NCBI GenBank assembly: GCA_964584305.1 | Contig: CAZOZL010000012.1 | Span: forward strand, 1 to 64,000 | Reading direction: 5' to 3' | From: SB11 sp964584305 | Lineage (GTDB): Bacteria > Bacteroidota > Bacteroidia > UBA8524 | Length of the DNA: 64,000 nt | Shown: piece after piece, positions 27,861 to 36,315 of the stretch | Numbering within the stretch: position 1 is the first letter of the stretch | How the letters are laid out: the number at the start of each line of letters is the position of its first letter | Translations under genes and position numbers: made by a program | Notes under the pieces: generated by a model | Seen by the model: the letters and a program-made list of their open reading frames with translations, nothing else | What the model was told of the DNA's origin: nothing | Databases searched by the model: none

Positions 27861-28541
27861 ATGAAAAAACTACTTTCAATAAGTGTACTGTTTATTTGCA
27901 GCATTGCTGTTTTTAGTCAGGAAAAGACAACGCCATCAGTGTACAACCATCAAGTAGGCATAAATGCGACAGCATTTATAAAACAGTTTCTTACCTTTAA
28001 TAATAATATAACTGTTACAAATTCGCCTTATTTGCTTACCTATAAACATATAACTGAAGGCGGAGGGCTACGGACAGGATTAGGGTTAAGTTATAGTGAT
28101 ATTATAGAAAGCCCTGCTAGCGGAGGAGTACGGAGGGCAAAAACTAACGCGGCAAGTATTGATTTTAGACTTGGGTTTGAGGCTCAAAAACAACTTAACA
28201 AACGCTGGTTGTTCTACTACGGGCTAGATGCTTTATACAGTTACCGTTTACTCAGAGTGCAAAGTTCCGTTTTGACACCGTCTCCATTTCAGCCTAATTC
28301 GGAAATTATTACAGATAGAGAAACATTTGGTTTTGGGGCAGGTCCTGTTTTGGGTGTTGAGTTTAAAATAGGCAAACGCCTTAGTTTAAATACAGAAACT
28401 ACTGCCTACTTTGTATATTCAGAGGAAAGAAGAAGAATGAGTAACTCTAATTTTAGTAATTTTAATACCAATGAGTTTTCAGTAGCTAGTGGGTTAAGTA
28501 TTATTATACCTACATCATTATTTTTAGTGCTTCATTTTTAA
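27861..28541 (+). CDS. Outer-membrane beta-barrel protein of unknown function
   Basis: This 226-residue protein has a signal peptide (MKKLLSISVLFICSIAVFSQ) and alternating hydrophobic strands with Gly/Tyr-rich turns, ending in LFLVLHF with a C-terminal aromatic residue, as in small outer-membrane barrels. I do not recognise a named family. It lies 15 bases before the di-haem peroxidase and is probably co-transcribed with it. Confidence 0.8.
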   Translation: MKKLLSISVLFICSIAVFSQEKTTPSVYNHQVGINATAFIKQFLTFNNNITVTNSPYLLTYKHITEGGGLRTGLGLSYSDIIESPASGGVRRAKTNAASIDFRLGFEAQKQLNKRWLFYYGLDALYSYRLLRVQSSVLTPSPFQPNSEIITDRETFGFGAGPVLGVEFKIGKRLSLNTETTAYFVYSEERRRMSNSNFSNFNTNEFSVASGLSIIIPTSLFLVLHF

Positions 28542-28556
28542 AAAAATATCAAAACT

Positions 28557-29711
28557 ATGAAACGTATTATTTTTAAGACCTTTGCCCTATCAATTACCTT
28601 TATTTTTATTAGTTCATGTAAAAAAAATTCGCCTACTGGTGGTTTAGCTTATGAAGAACCTAAATTACCGCAATCGTCATTTGCGTATAAAGATGCCGCT
28701 AAAAAACTTCCTAAAAATACAATAGACGTTACCGATGATAGGGCTACACTAGGTAGAGTGCTATTTTATGAAAAGGCATTATCGGTAAATAACCTTATTT
28801 CTTGCGGAAGCTGCCATATACAGAATATGGGGTTTGCTGATGGAAGACAATTTAGCATTGGCTTTGAAACATTAGCTACTCCCCGTAACTCGCCAGCAAT
28901 TATTAATGCAGGGGCAATGCAAAGTTTTTTTTGGGATGCTAGGGCAAGATTTGGCTTACAGAATATGGTGTTAATGCCAGTACAAAACCATTTGGAGATG
29001 GGAATTGACAATTTAGACTACGCTGTTGCCAAAATAAATGCTAGACCATATTACAAACCACTACTTGAAAAAGCGTATGGCATTAAAGAGATTACCAAAC
29101 CTATCTTAGCAGGAGCATTAGCTAATTTTTTAGCAAGTATGACTGTAACAAATACAAAATATGATATAGGTGAGGCAAATAATTTCACCAATTTTTCTAT
29201 CCAAGAAAAAGAAGGACTTGAATTGTTTACCACTTTAGAGTGTACTAGCTGCCATAATATAGAATTACAAACAGGAGGAAACTGGATTGGACAAAGTTTT
29301 GCAAATGTGGGATTGAGTGAGGTTTATGAAGATAAAGGAATGTTGGACCAAGAACCATTTAAGAATAATGACTGGTTTAAGGGGGTGTTTAAAGTCCCAT
29401 CACTTAGAAATATAGCTTTAACAGCACCCTATATGCACGATGGGCGTTTTGCAACTTTAGAGCAAGTGATTGAACACTATAATAGTGGAGTGAGGAAACA
29501 TCCGAGCCTATCTTTTCATTTGAGAAATCAAGCATTAATAGCTATTAATGATAAACAACCTTTTACTAAGCAGCGAGTAATTATGGGCAATGGTGATGAC
29601 CCTTGGCAGTTAAATTTAACCCAAAATGAAAAAGATGCTTTGGTAGCGTTTTTGAAAACATTAACCGATGACGATTTTATCAGCCACCCCATGTACTCAA
29701 ACCCTTTTTAA
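28557..29711 (+). CDS. Di-haem cytochrome c peroxidase/MauG-family lipoprotein
   Basis: This 384-residue periplasmic lipoprotein (lipobox ISSC, Cys21) has two haem c sites, CGSCH at 83-87 and CTSCH at 229-233. The C-terminal APYMHDGRFATLEQVIEHYNSG is the family hallmark and includes the axial Met region. Bacterial members reduce H2O2 or, in MauG and MbnH, oxidise protein side chains; which applies here cannot be told. It is in an operon with the small outer-membrane barrel protein and divergent from the TonB receptor. Confidence 0.93.
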   Translation: MKRIIFKTFALSITFIFISSCKKNSPTGGLAYEEPKLPQSSFAYKDAAKKLPKNTIDVTDDRATLGRVLFYEKALSVNNLISCGSCHIQNMGFADGRQFSIGFETLATPRNSPAIINAGAMQSFFWDARARFGLQNMVLMPVQNHLEMGIDNLDYAVAKINARPYYKPLLEKAYGIKEITKPILAGALANFLASMTVTNTKYDIGEANNFTNFSIQEKEGLELFTTLECTSCHNIELQTGGNWIGQSFANVGLSEVYEDKGMLDQEPFKNNDWFKGVFKVPSLRNIALTAPYMHDGRFATLEQVIEHYNSGVRKHPSLSFHLRNQALIAINDKQPFTKQRVIMGNGDDPWQLNLTQNEKDALVAFLKTLTDDDFISHPMYSNPF

Positions 29712-29721
29712 CAGTAAGGAG

Positions 29722-30405
29722 TTAACCCAATAAATTTTTTAATTCAGCCATCCCGTCGGTGGCTGTCTTGTTTATAAGAGTTAGGTTTTCTACTCCCTGC
29801 ACAGGTTCGCCTTTTGGGTCTATAAAATATTTGGGTATTTCAGTAGGGGCGTAGTGCAATAAACCTGCCGCAGGATATACCTGCAACGATGTGCCTACGA
29901 TAACTAAAACATCAGCTTGGGCGGTAATCATAGTGGCAACTTCCATCATGGGTACTTCCTCGCCAAACCACACTATATGCGGACGTAGTTGGCTTCCATC
30001 TTCTGCCAAATCTCCCCACTTTACCTCCCAGCCCTCAAGCTCGTATGTTTTAAAAGCATTTTTAATGCTACGTACTTTTTTTAGTTCGCCGTGTAAATGT
30101 ATAATATGGTTTGAGCCTGCACGCTCGTGCAAGTCATCTACATTTTGAGTGATAATATGTACCTCATACTCTTTTTCTAATTCAGCCAAGGCAATATGTC
30201 CCGCATTGGGTTTCACCTCAAAAAGCTGTTTGCGACGTTGGTTATAAAACTCTAATACCAACTGTGGGTTTCTATTCCACCCATCAATACTGGCAACGTC
30301 CATCACATCGTGGTTTTCCCACAAGCCATCGCTATCTCTGAAGGTTTTTATACCGCTTTCGGCACTCATACCTGCACCTGTAAGTACTACTAACTTTTGT
30401 TTCAT
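29722..30405 (-). CDS. Sirtuin-type NAD-dependent protein deacylase without zinc cysteines
   Basis: This 227-residue enzyme has the NAD-binding GAGMSAESGI, TFRDSDGLW, TQNVDDLHERAG and the catalytic His105 in HLHGEL. Tyr54 and Arg57 in FYNQRR match the Tyr-x-x-Arg pair that class III sirtuins (CobB, SIRT5) use for succinyl/malonyl-lysine. The protein contains no cysteine at all, so the four-Cys zinc site normally between HLHGE and SQLRPHIVWFGE is absent; the segment is replaced by a short charged linker. The gene lies ten bases downstream of argS in the same direction. Confidence 0.92.
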   Translation of the reverse strand: MKQKLVVLTGAGMSAESGIKTFRDSDGLWENHDVMDVASIDGWNRNPQLVLEFYNQRRKQLFEVKPNAGHIALAELEKEYEVHIITQNVDDLHERAGSNHIIHLHGELKKVRSIKNAFKTYELEGWEVKWGDLAEDGSQLRPHIVWFGEEVPMMEVATMITAQADVLVIVGTSLQVYPAAGLLHYAPTEIPKYFIDPKGEPVQGVENLTLINKTATDGMAELKNLLG

Positions 30406-30415
30406 AAAACCACCA

Positions 30416-32203
30416 TTACATCCTTTGGGGGGCAGTAATACCTAAAAGGGTGAGCCCTTGCTTTAATATTTTTCCTGTGGTTTCTGTGAGCAATACACGG
30501 AAGGATTTTAAACCCTCATCCGTTTCTTTATTCACGGGCATATCTCTATAAAAACGATTGTATAGCTTTGCCAAATCGTAAATATAGGCGGCAATGGTGG
30601 CGGGGTTATAATTTTGCCCTGCTTCTTCTACTGCTTTAGGAAACTTTGATAAGCCTATTATCAAATCATGTTCTGTTTTGCTAATGGTTGTTGGGTGGTG
30701 GTTTGAAGGTGTAAAACCACTATCGGTTATGTTTTTTAATAGCGAGCATATACGGGCGTGTACATATTGTATAAAAGTACCTGTATTTCCTTGAAAATCT
30801 ATACTCTCTTTGGGGTTAAATAAAATGCGTTTGGCAGGTTCTACACGTAATAAAAAATATTTTAAAGCACCCATGCCTATGGTTTCAAAAAGCAGGGTTT
30901 GTTCTTTTTCACTTAGTCCATCAACTTTGCCCAGTTCTTTACTAAGTTCTTTGGCGGTAGCGTGCATTTCATCCATCAGCTCGTCAGCATCTACTACTGT
31001 ACCTTCCCTAGATTTCATTTTGCCTTCGGGCAAATCTACCATCCCATAGCTAAGGTGGTATAAACCACTGGCATAGCCTTTTCCAAGTTTTTTTAGAATG
31101 GTAAATAATACTTTAAAGTGATAATCTTGCTCATTGCCTACCACATATACCGATTTTTCGCACGCATACTCTTCAAATTTTTTATCAGCAGTGCCAATAT
31201 CCTGTGTCATATATACAGAAGTACCGTCTCTACGAAGCAGTAGTTTTTCGTCTAATTTTTCAGCAGTTAAGTCAATCCAAACACTGTTGTCTTCTTTTTT
31301 AAAAAATACGCCTTTTTCTAAACCCTCGTTTACAGTACTTTTTCCTAATAGGTAGGTATTGCTTTCGTAATAATATTGGTTGAAGTTTACGCCTAAACGC
31401 TTGTAGGTGGTAGCAAAACCATCGTACACCCATTTGTTCATAGTTTGCCAAAGGGTAATCACCTCTTTGTTTCCTGCTTCCCATTGGCGCAGCATTTCTT
31501 GCGCTTCTACTAATAGGGGAGCGATCTTTTTGGCTTCCTCCTCACTTTTTCCTTCGGCTATTAGTTGTTTTATCTCTTTTTTATACTGCTGGTCAAATTT
31601 CACATAGTATTTTCCTACAAGGTGGTCGCCTTTTAGTCCGCTACTTTCTGGCGTTTCTCCATTACCAAATTTTTGCCATGCTAACATACTTTTGCAAATA
31701 TGAATGCCACGGTCGTTTACAAGGTTTACTTTCACTACCTCGTAACTGTTATAGGCTAATATTTGGCTAACAGAAAAGCCCAATAGGTTGTTTCGTACGT
31801 GCCCTAAGTGCAAAGGCTTATTAGTATTTGGCGATGAGTACTCTACCATTACTTTTTGCCTTTTGCCTATTTGGGTTTTTCCAAAATTTTCAGAAGGTTG
31901 AATATCGCTAAAGAAAAAATTTAACCAGTATTTAGTAGCAATTTCAAGGTTTAAAAAACCCTTTATTACGTTGTAATTTTCTACCTCATCGCAATTTTCT
32001 TTTAAATACCTACCAATATCAGTTGCTGTTTCTTCTGGTTTCTTTTTGCTGTTTCTAAGAAAGGGAAATACTACAAAAGTATAATCGCCCACAAAATCGG
32101 GCTTTGTGGTTTCCATTTTCAAAGTGTTTGTTTCTACATTGGCACTATACAGGTGTTGTAGTGCTTTTGCAATATGCTGTTGTAAAATAGCCTCAATACT
32201 CAT
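30416..32203 (-). CDS. argS: Arginyl-tRNA synthetase
   Basis: This 595-residue class I synthetase charges tRNA-Arg. It has the N-terminal additional domain (1-115), the HIGH-type motif SSPNTNKPLHLGHVRNN, the arginyl-specific LVNDRGIHICK, a KMSKS variant KMKSREGT, and the DALR anticodon-binding domain at the C-terminus (from about 470). Length is normal. The sirtuin gene follows after ten bases. A TATCTTTG box lies seven bases upstream of the ATG. Confidence 0.96.
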   Translation of the reverse strand: MSIEAILQQHIAKALQHLYSANVETNTLKMETTKPDFVGDYTFVVFPFLRNSKKKPEETATDIGRYLKENCDEVENYNVIKGFLNLEIATKYWLNFFFSDIQPSENFGKTQIGKRQKVMVEYSSPNTNKPLHLGHVRNNLLGFSVSQILAYNSYEVVKVNLVNDRGIHICKSMLAWQKFGNGETPESSGLKGDHLVGKYYVKFDQQYKKEIKQLIAEGKSEEEAKKIAPLLVEAQEMLRQWEAGNKEVITLWQTMNKWVYDGFATTYKRLGVNFNQYYYESNTYLLGKSTVNEGLEKGVFFKKEDNSVWIDLTAEKLDEKLLLRRDGTSVYMTQDIGTADKKFEEYACEKSVYVVGNEQDYHFKVLFTILKKLGKGYASGLYHLSYGMVDLPEGKMKSREGTVVDADELMDEMHATAKELSKELGKVDGLSEKEQTLLFETIGMGALKYFLLRVEPAKRILFNPKESIDFQGNTGTFIQYVHARICSLLKNITDSGFTPSNHHPTTISKTEHDLIIGLSKFPKAVEEAGQNYNPATIAAYIYDLAKLYNRFYRDMPVNKETDEGLKSFRVLLTETTGKILKQGLTLLGITAPQRM

Positions 32204-32210
32204 TATGCTA

Positions 32211-32218
32211 CAAAGATA
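32211..32218 (-). promoter_or_regulatory. Putative -7 box for argS
   Basis: Read on the minus strand the box is TATCTTTG, an exact TAnnTTTG match, seven bases from the argS start codon. It implies a leaderless or near-leaderless transcript. Confidence 0.5.
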
Positions 32219-32252
32219 TTTTGTGCGGCGAGATGTTGGGGATTTTTTTTAC

Positions 32253-33053
32253 TTAAAAAGGAGAGTCTTTTTCTTTAGCTACGCTATTATATACCATACC
32301 ATCCATAAAAGAGGGGAAAAAGCGATTAAGCCATACTGTTAATTTGCCCAATCCTGTGAGTATTATATACTTTTTGCGTTTTGTAGTTGCTTTAATAATA
32401 TGGTGGGCTACTTCTTTGGCACTCATTAGTTTTTTCTCTTCTAAAGGGCTTTCGCCTTGTGCTTTACCTTCTTTGTTTAAACCCGCATTGCGAATGTTTG
32501 ATGTTGTATAACCAGGGCAGGCAACCAGTACGTGCAAGCCTGTTTTGTGGTTTTCTATACGCAGTGATTCTAAAAAACCTTGCATAGCAAACTTTGAGGC
32601 AGAATAACCCGTGCGCCCAGGTAAGCCTTTAAAACCCGCTATTGATGATATACCTACCACACTGCCTTTGCTTTTTAAAAGATGGGGAAGCGCATATTTA
32701 GTACAAAACACTGTGCCCCAAAAGTTTATATCCATTAGCCGTTTTATAACCTCCAAATCAGCATCGTTAAACAAGGCACGCATGGTTATACCTGCATTGT
32801 TTACCAAAACATCAATAGTGTTAAATGTTTTTAGGGTTTCAGTTATTATATTTTTGCAATGGCTTTCTATACTCACATCAGCTTGCACTACAAGGTGCTG
32901 GTTGTTTAGTTTTGCCGCTACACCATTTAGTTTTTCAACATTGCGGGCTGCCAAAACTACTTTTGCACCTTGTTTATCAAAGGCGTAGGCAAGTGCTTCA
33001 CCAATGCCCGACGATGCTCCTGTAATTATAACTACTTTGTTTGTGAAACTCAA
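32253..33053 (-). CDS. Short-chain dehydrogenase/reductase (SDR)
   Basis: This 266-residue Rossmann enzyme has TGASSGIG for NAD(P) binding, NNAG, the catalytic Ser and Tyr-x-x-x-Lys in YSASKFA, and a C-terminal extension like that of DHRS7-type SDRs. The substrate is unknown. It is downstream of the thioredoxin-fold gene by two bases on the same strand, so the two form an operon. Confidence 0.92.
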   Translation of the reverse strand: MSFTNKVVIITGASSGIGEALAYAFDKQGAKVVLAARNVEKLNGVAAKLNNQHLVVQADVSIESHCKNIITETLKTFNTIDVLVNNAGITMRALFNDADLEVIKRLMDINFWGTVFCTKYALPHLLKSKGSVVGISSIAGFKGLPGRTGYSASKFAMQGFLESLRIENHKTGLHVLVACPGYTTSNIRNAGLNKEGKAQGESPLEEKKLMSAKEVAHHIIKATTKRKKYIILTGLGKLTVWLNRFFPSFMDGMVYNSVAKEKDSPF

Positions 33054-33055
33054 AA

Positions 33056-33637
33056 TTATGCGTTATCGTTTTTAACATAATCAGGCGTTTGCCCTTTTTT
33101 CCAAATAATGGGCTCGCCAGCCGTAACAGGGATTTCGGGGAAATCAACCTCAATACCGTCTAAACAATACTCAATAGCATCTTCTAAATATACTTGAGTA
33201 ACCAGTTCATCATTCTCCCAATTATCATCAATAGCACCTTTGTATACTAATTCTCTTTTAGAGCTAAAAAGGAAAACTTCGGGATTATATCTTGCGCCAA
33301 ATGCCTTAGCCACTTCTTGACTCTCATCATGCAGAAACAAAAAATTACGCTCTTCTAACTTATAGTGCTTTGCCGCTTTTTTCATCATCTCAAAACTATC
33401 AGCAGGAGATTGCTCTACATCATTACTATTAATACCAATTATGGCGAAGTTATCATCTTCGTATTTATCAAATAGTTCTATCAAACGCCTGCTATATGCC
33501 TGCGAGTACTCGTTGTTATTACTAGTAAAAACAATAGCTAATGCGTATTTATCCGCAAAATCATCGTAGTTATTTCTTATCTGACCAAAAACGCCTTGTA
33601 GTTTAAAATCAGGCATTTTATCACCTATATTTAGCAT
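33056..33637 (-). CDS. Thioredoxin-fold protein lacking its redox cysteines
   Basis: This 193-residue protein matches the AhpC/TSA-like thioredoxin-family proteins that normally contain FTCNHCPxA at the active site. Here the segment reads VFTSNNNEYSQAYS, so both active-site cysteines are gone. The C-terminal cysteine usual in IGCSIKWK is also replaced (AGEPIIWKK). The only Cys is in EYCLDG. The rest of the fold (GDKMPDFKL start, YNPEVFLFSSKRELVYKG) is preserved, so it may bind or scaffold rather than catalyse. It forms an operon with the SDR. Confidence 0.83.
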   Translation of the reverse strand: MLNIGDKMPDFKLQGVFGQIRNNYDDFADKYALAIVFTSNNNEYSQAYSRRLIELFDKYEDDNFAIIGINSNDVEQSPADSFEMMKKAAKHYKLEERNFLFLHDESQEVAKAFGARYNPEVFLFSSKRELVYKGAIDDNWENDELVTQVYLEDAIEYCLDGIEVDFPEIPVTAGEPIIWKKGQTPDYVKNDNA

Positions 33638-33697
33638 AGTAGTATTGTTTAATAATATTTAGACCTTTGCAAATATCTTGATTTTATAACGTAATTA

Positions 33698-34840
33698 ATG
33701 ACCTTCTCAGTTAAAAAAAGAATGCGAATAGTTGAAACAACAAATGCTGCAACAAAAAAACAGTTTCTACAAGCAGGTAAAACGCTATACAAAAACGACC
33801 AAAATTGGGTATGCCCACTGGATAATGACATTGAACGTGTTTTTGACCTTAAAGCCAATCAATATTTTGATGGTGGTGAAGCTATGCGTTGGGTTTTGCT
33901 TGATGATAGTAATATACCAATAGGAAGAGTTGCCGCATTTTATACCAAAGAAATGATAGAACATGAGGAGAAAATAGGCGGTATGGGCTTTTTTGAATGT
34001 TGTGAAGATGAAGCAGCAGCAAAAATGTTGATGGATACTGCAAAAAAATGGCTGTTAGAAAAGGGATTTAAAGGCATGGAGGGTCCTATAAATTTTGGTG
34101 AGCGTGATAAATATTGGGGCTTAATGGTTGAAGGATTTAAAAACCCAAGCTACCAAGAAAATTATAACCCAAAATATTACAAAGCCTTTTTTGAAAACTA
34201 CGGGTTTAAAAAAACCATAGAGCAAAGCACTAGCGAGTTGATGAAGGGAGAATTTAATTTTGAGCGGTTTAATAGGCTGGGAAACAGAGTATTAAAAAAT
34301 TCAAAATACACTTTTAAGCATTTTGAAAAGAGCAAGTACAAACAGTTTGCAGTTGATTTTACACATATATACAACTTAGCTTGGGTACACCATGATGGAT
34401 TTACCCCCCTTGCTGTGAAACGGGTAGAGAAACTAATGGAAGAGTTTTTACCTATTGTAATGGAAGACATTATTTGGTTTGCCTATTCTGGTGGTGAGCC
34501 AATAGCATTTTATATAAACTTGATAGATGTGAATCAGATTTTTAAACGACTAAATGGGAAGTTTGGGCTATGGGAAAAGTTAAAGTTTTATTATCACTTG
34601 AAAACTAAACCTGTAAACCGTGTTAGAGGCATAGCCTATGGTATAATACCCAAGTACCACAATTTGGGCTTGGATACAGCTTTAATTATGAAGCTTTATG
34701 ATGCGTTAAAAAACCATCCCGAAGTAAGCTATGTTGAAATGGCATGGATTGGCGATTTTAACCCCAAAATGCACGGTTTAGTACATTCTTCAGGAGCTAA
34801 AAGAACAAAGGTTCACTACACTTATAGGTACGGTTTTTAA
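33698..34840 (+). CDS. GNAT-like acyltransferase family protein
   Basis: This 380-residue soluble protein belongs to a conserved Bacteroidota group often annotated as GNAT-like. The N-terminal half (IVETTNAATKKQFLQAGK, WVCPLDNDIERVFD, then IGRVAAFYTKE and GMGFFECCED) looks like one acyltransferase lobe. The second half (HNLGLDTALIMKLYDAL, YVEMAWIGDFN) resembles the acetyl-CoA pyrophosphate loop and following strand of another. Substrate and pathway are unknown. It is divergent from the thioredoxin-fold gene. A second start at ATG 33722 (MRIVETT) is possible. Confidence 0.8.
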   Translation: MTFSVKKRMRIVETTNAATKKQFLQAGKTLYKNDQNWVCPLDNDIERVFDLKANQYFDGGEAMRWVLLDDSNIPIGRVAAFYTKEMIEHEEKIGGMGFFECCEDEAAAKMLMDTAKKWLLEKGFKGMEGPINFGERDKYWGLMVEGFKNPSYQENYNPKYYKAFFENYGFKKTIEQSTSELMKGEFNFERFNRLGNRVLKNSKYTFKHFEKSKYKQFAVDFTHIYNLAWVHHDGFTPLAVKRVEKLMEEFLPIVMEDIIWFAYSGGEPIAFYINLIDVNQIFKRLNGKFGLWEKLKFYYHLKTKPVNRVRGIAYGIIPKYHNLGLDTALIMKLYDALKNHPEVSYVEMAWIGDFNPKMHGLVHSSGAKRTKVHYTYRYGF

Positions 34841-34867
34841 ATTATTTAGAAAAAGTTAATTCAGGCG

Positions 34868-34897
34868 TTGTATTTTTTTTTCAAAAGGCTATATTTG
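34868..34897 (+). promoter_or_regulatory. Promoter of tRNA-Lys
   Basis: TTG at 34868-34870, a 19-base spacer and TATATTTG at 34890-34897 match the Bacteroidota primary-sigma consensus (TTTG, 19 bases, TAnnTTTG). The tRNA starts 24 bases downstream. It is the best promoter match found here and can serve as a reference for the others. Confidence 0.75.
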
Positions 34898-34920
34898 CAG
34901 TCCTTTAAAAAAAGGGACAC

Positions 34921-34994
34921 GACTCCGTAGCTCAGTTGGCTAGAGCACCTCACTTTTAATGAGGGGGTCCTGGGTTCGAGCCCCAGCGGGGTTA
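34921..34994 (+). tRNA. tRNA-Lys (anticodon TTT)
   Basis: The 74-base gene folds into a full cloverleaf. The acceptor stem pairs GACTCCG with CGGGGTT and has a discriminator A. The D arm is GCTC/GAGC, the anticodon stem is CCTCA/TGAGG with loop CTTTTAA, and the T stem is CTGGG/CCCAG with TTCGAGC. The anticodon TTT is at 34955-34957. CCA is not encoded. Confidence 0.96.
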
Positions 34995-35001
34995 CTTAAA
35001 A

Positions 35002-35033
35002 AGCCACTCAAAATTTTTGGGTGGTTTTTTTTT
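35002..35033 (+). terminator. Terminator of tRNA-Lys
   Basis: CCACTCA (35004-35010) pairs with TGGGTGG (35018-35024), with one G-U pair, followed by nine T. It lies just after the tRNA. Confidence 0.85.
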
Positions 35034-35036
35034 AAC

Positions 35037-35072
35037 AAAAAAGGCAGGCTAAATCCCTTCTGCCTGCCTTTT
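35037..35072 (-). terminator. Terminator, probably for the small minus-strand gene at 35124
   Basis: AAAAGGCAGGC (35039-35049) pairs with GCCTGCCTTTT (35062-35072). T-rich ends are present on both strands, so it could stop transcription in either direction; the minus-strand gene ending at 35124 is the nearest client. Confidence 0.7.
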
Positions 35073-35123
35073 AGCAATTATTCATCACATATTAATAACC
35101 CAAACAATAGTACTTGTAGGTGT

Positions 35124-35381
35124 TTAGGTTACAATTTCATCAATATACCAGCAAGCAGCATTATCACTTTTGGTAGCTGCCGCCAAAAACTCGCTTTGGG
35201 TAATGGGCAACATCTTTTCAGTTATTTCTAAGGGTGCTGGCAAGCACGATATTACATATCGTATAGGCTCACTGCTATTCATTATAATAAATGTACTAAA
35301 CTTATTGTTTAGCACATAGTATGTGTATATTTTATCTCCGCTTTCTGTGTGTTCTGTTTTTTTATAAAACTGCAATTCCAT
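35124..35381 (-). CDS. Small hypothetical protein
   Basis: An 85-residue protein with no family I recognise. It is mixed alpha/beta in pattern, starts MELQFYKKTEHTESG and has a central hydrophobic strand STFIIM. It has its own terminator and is divergent from the degenerate XRE-type gene. A spurious call cannot be excluded. Confidence 0.6.
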   Translation of the reverse strand: MELQFYKKTEHTESGDKIYTYYVLNNKFSTFIIMNSSEPIRYVISCLPAPLEITEKMLPITQSEFLAAATKSDNAACWYIDEIVT

Positions 35382-35553
35382 AGCTATTTTAAATTAGTTG
35401 GGGTTAGTTAGTTATCTTAAAAAAAATTATACAATTGCATAGAGAATTTGTATGCCAACAATTTCCCTATTAGGTATATATTTGCTTGTACCTGCATTCA
35501 AAAATGGAAATAATTTTCTGATTTAAGAAATTTATTTTAAAAAATATTAAAAA

Positions 35554-35994
35554 ATGAGTACTTACGGAACACGATTAGGTATTATAAAACAAGTTTTGGG
35601 GCTTGGTTATAAAAATTTAGTGGAGCGTTTAGATAACATCACCACTGATAGATCTTTACGCAACTATATTGATAATAAAACACAAATACCAGGCAATATT
35701 ATTGCTATGGTTTCTGATGTTTTTCCCGAAGTTAATGTTACATGGTGGCATACAGGCGATGGACAAGTATTGAAAGGAGGCAAGGTAAGCTACAAGCACA
35801 AAAACTTAGAAAATATAGTAAATGAACCCGCCGCACTTTACAATGCTGCCAAAAAAGGAGAGACTGTTACTATACCCGCCAGCGAGTTGTTTACTGCCTT
35901 GTTTAAAGATATGACAGAAGTGAACAAGCTACTACAAAGTCGTTTAGAGTATTACGAGGTATTTATTAAAAATATTGATAAGTATAAAATATAG
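35554..35994 (+). CDS. Degenerate XRE/Cro-like repressor protein
   Basis: This 146-residue protein looks like a phage-repressor-type regulator. The N-terminal 65 residues contain a helix-turn-helix-like arrangement (GTRLGIIKQVLGL, then SLRNYIDNKTQIPG) and the phrase FPEVNVTWWHTGDGQVL, which matches the FPDVNxxWLLTGEGxML segment of Bacteroidota XRE-family proteins. The C-terminal part (ELFTALFKDMTEVNKLLQSRLEYYE) is a probable dimerising helix. The recognition helix is not well conserved, so the DNA-binding call is tentative. TATATTTG at 35477-35484 may be its -7 box. Confidence 0.75.
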   Translation: MSTYGTRLGIIKQVLGLGYKNLVERLDNITTDRSLRNYIDNKTQIPGNIIAMVSDVFPEVNVTWWHTGDGQVLKGGKVSYKHKNLENIVNEPAALYNAAKKGETVTIPASELFTALFKDMTEVNKLLQSRLEYYEVFIKNIDKYKI

Positions 35995-36315
35995 CGAAGG
36001 GCTATTTTTTTTGATGGCACACCACATTACAACGTTTTTAAAAATGTATATATAAACAGGCAAGTGTTGATACTATTACTTAAACCCGTGGTGCAGTAAT
36101 AATATAATTTTGAATATTAGCCAGCAAATGCTGTGTAAATAATTTAATACCAGTGTTTTTTAGCTATTGTCTTTTAGCCTACTACAACGGTCTTAAACTA
36201 CAAAAAATATTTTGGTAGGCTGATAGCATTAAAATATTTGCGTTTAGCACGCTGCTTGTTTCAATTCCTTTTTTAAATTTCTTTACTTTGCAACTTAGTT
36301 AGAAAAACAACTCCT
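35995..36315. repeat. Intergenic region with repeat family B
   Basis: This 321-base gap has no gene. About 36086-36180 resembles 51938-52030: both contain ACCCG, then GTGCAnTAAT, GTGTAAATAA, TACCAGTGT, TTAGCTATTG and TTTTAGCCT in the same order. The remainder is AT-rich and includes an imperfect TTACTTTG box before yebC. Confidence 0.6.
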
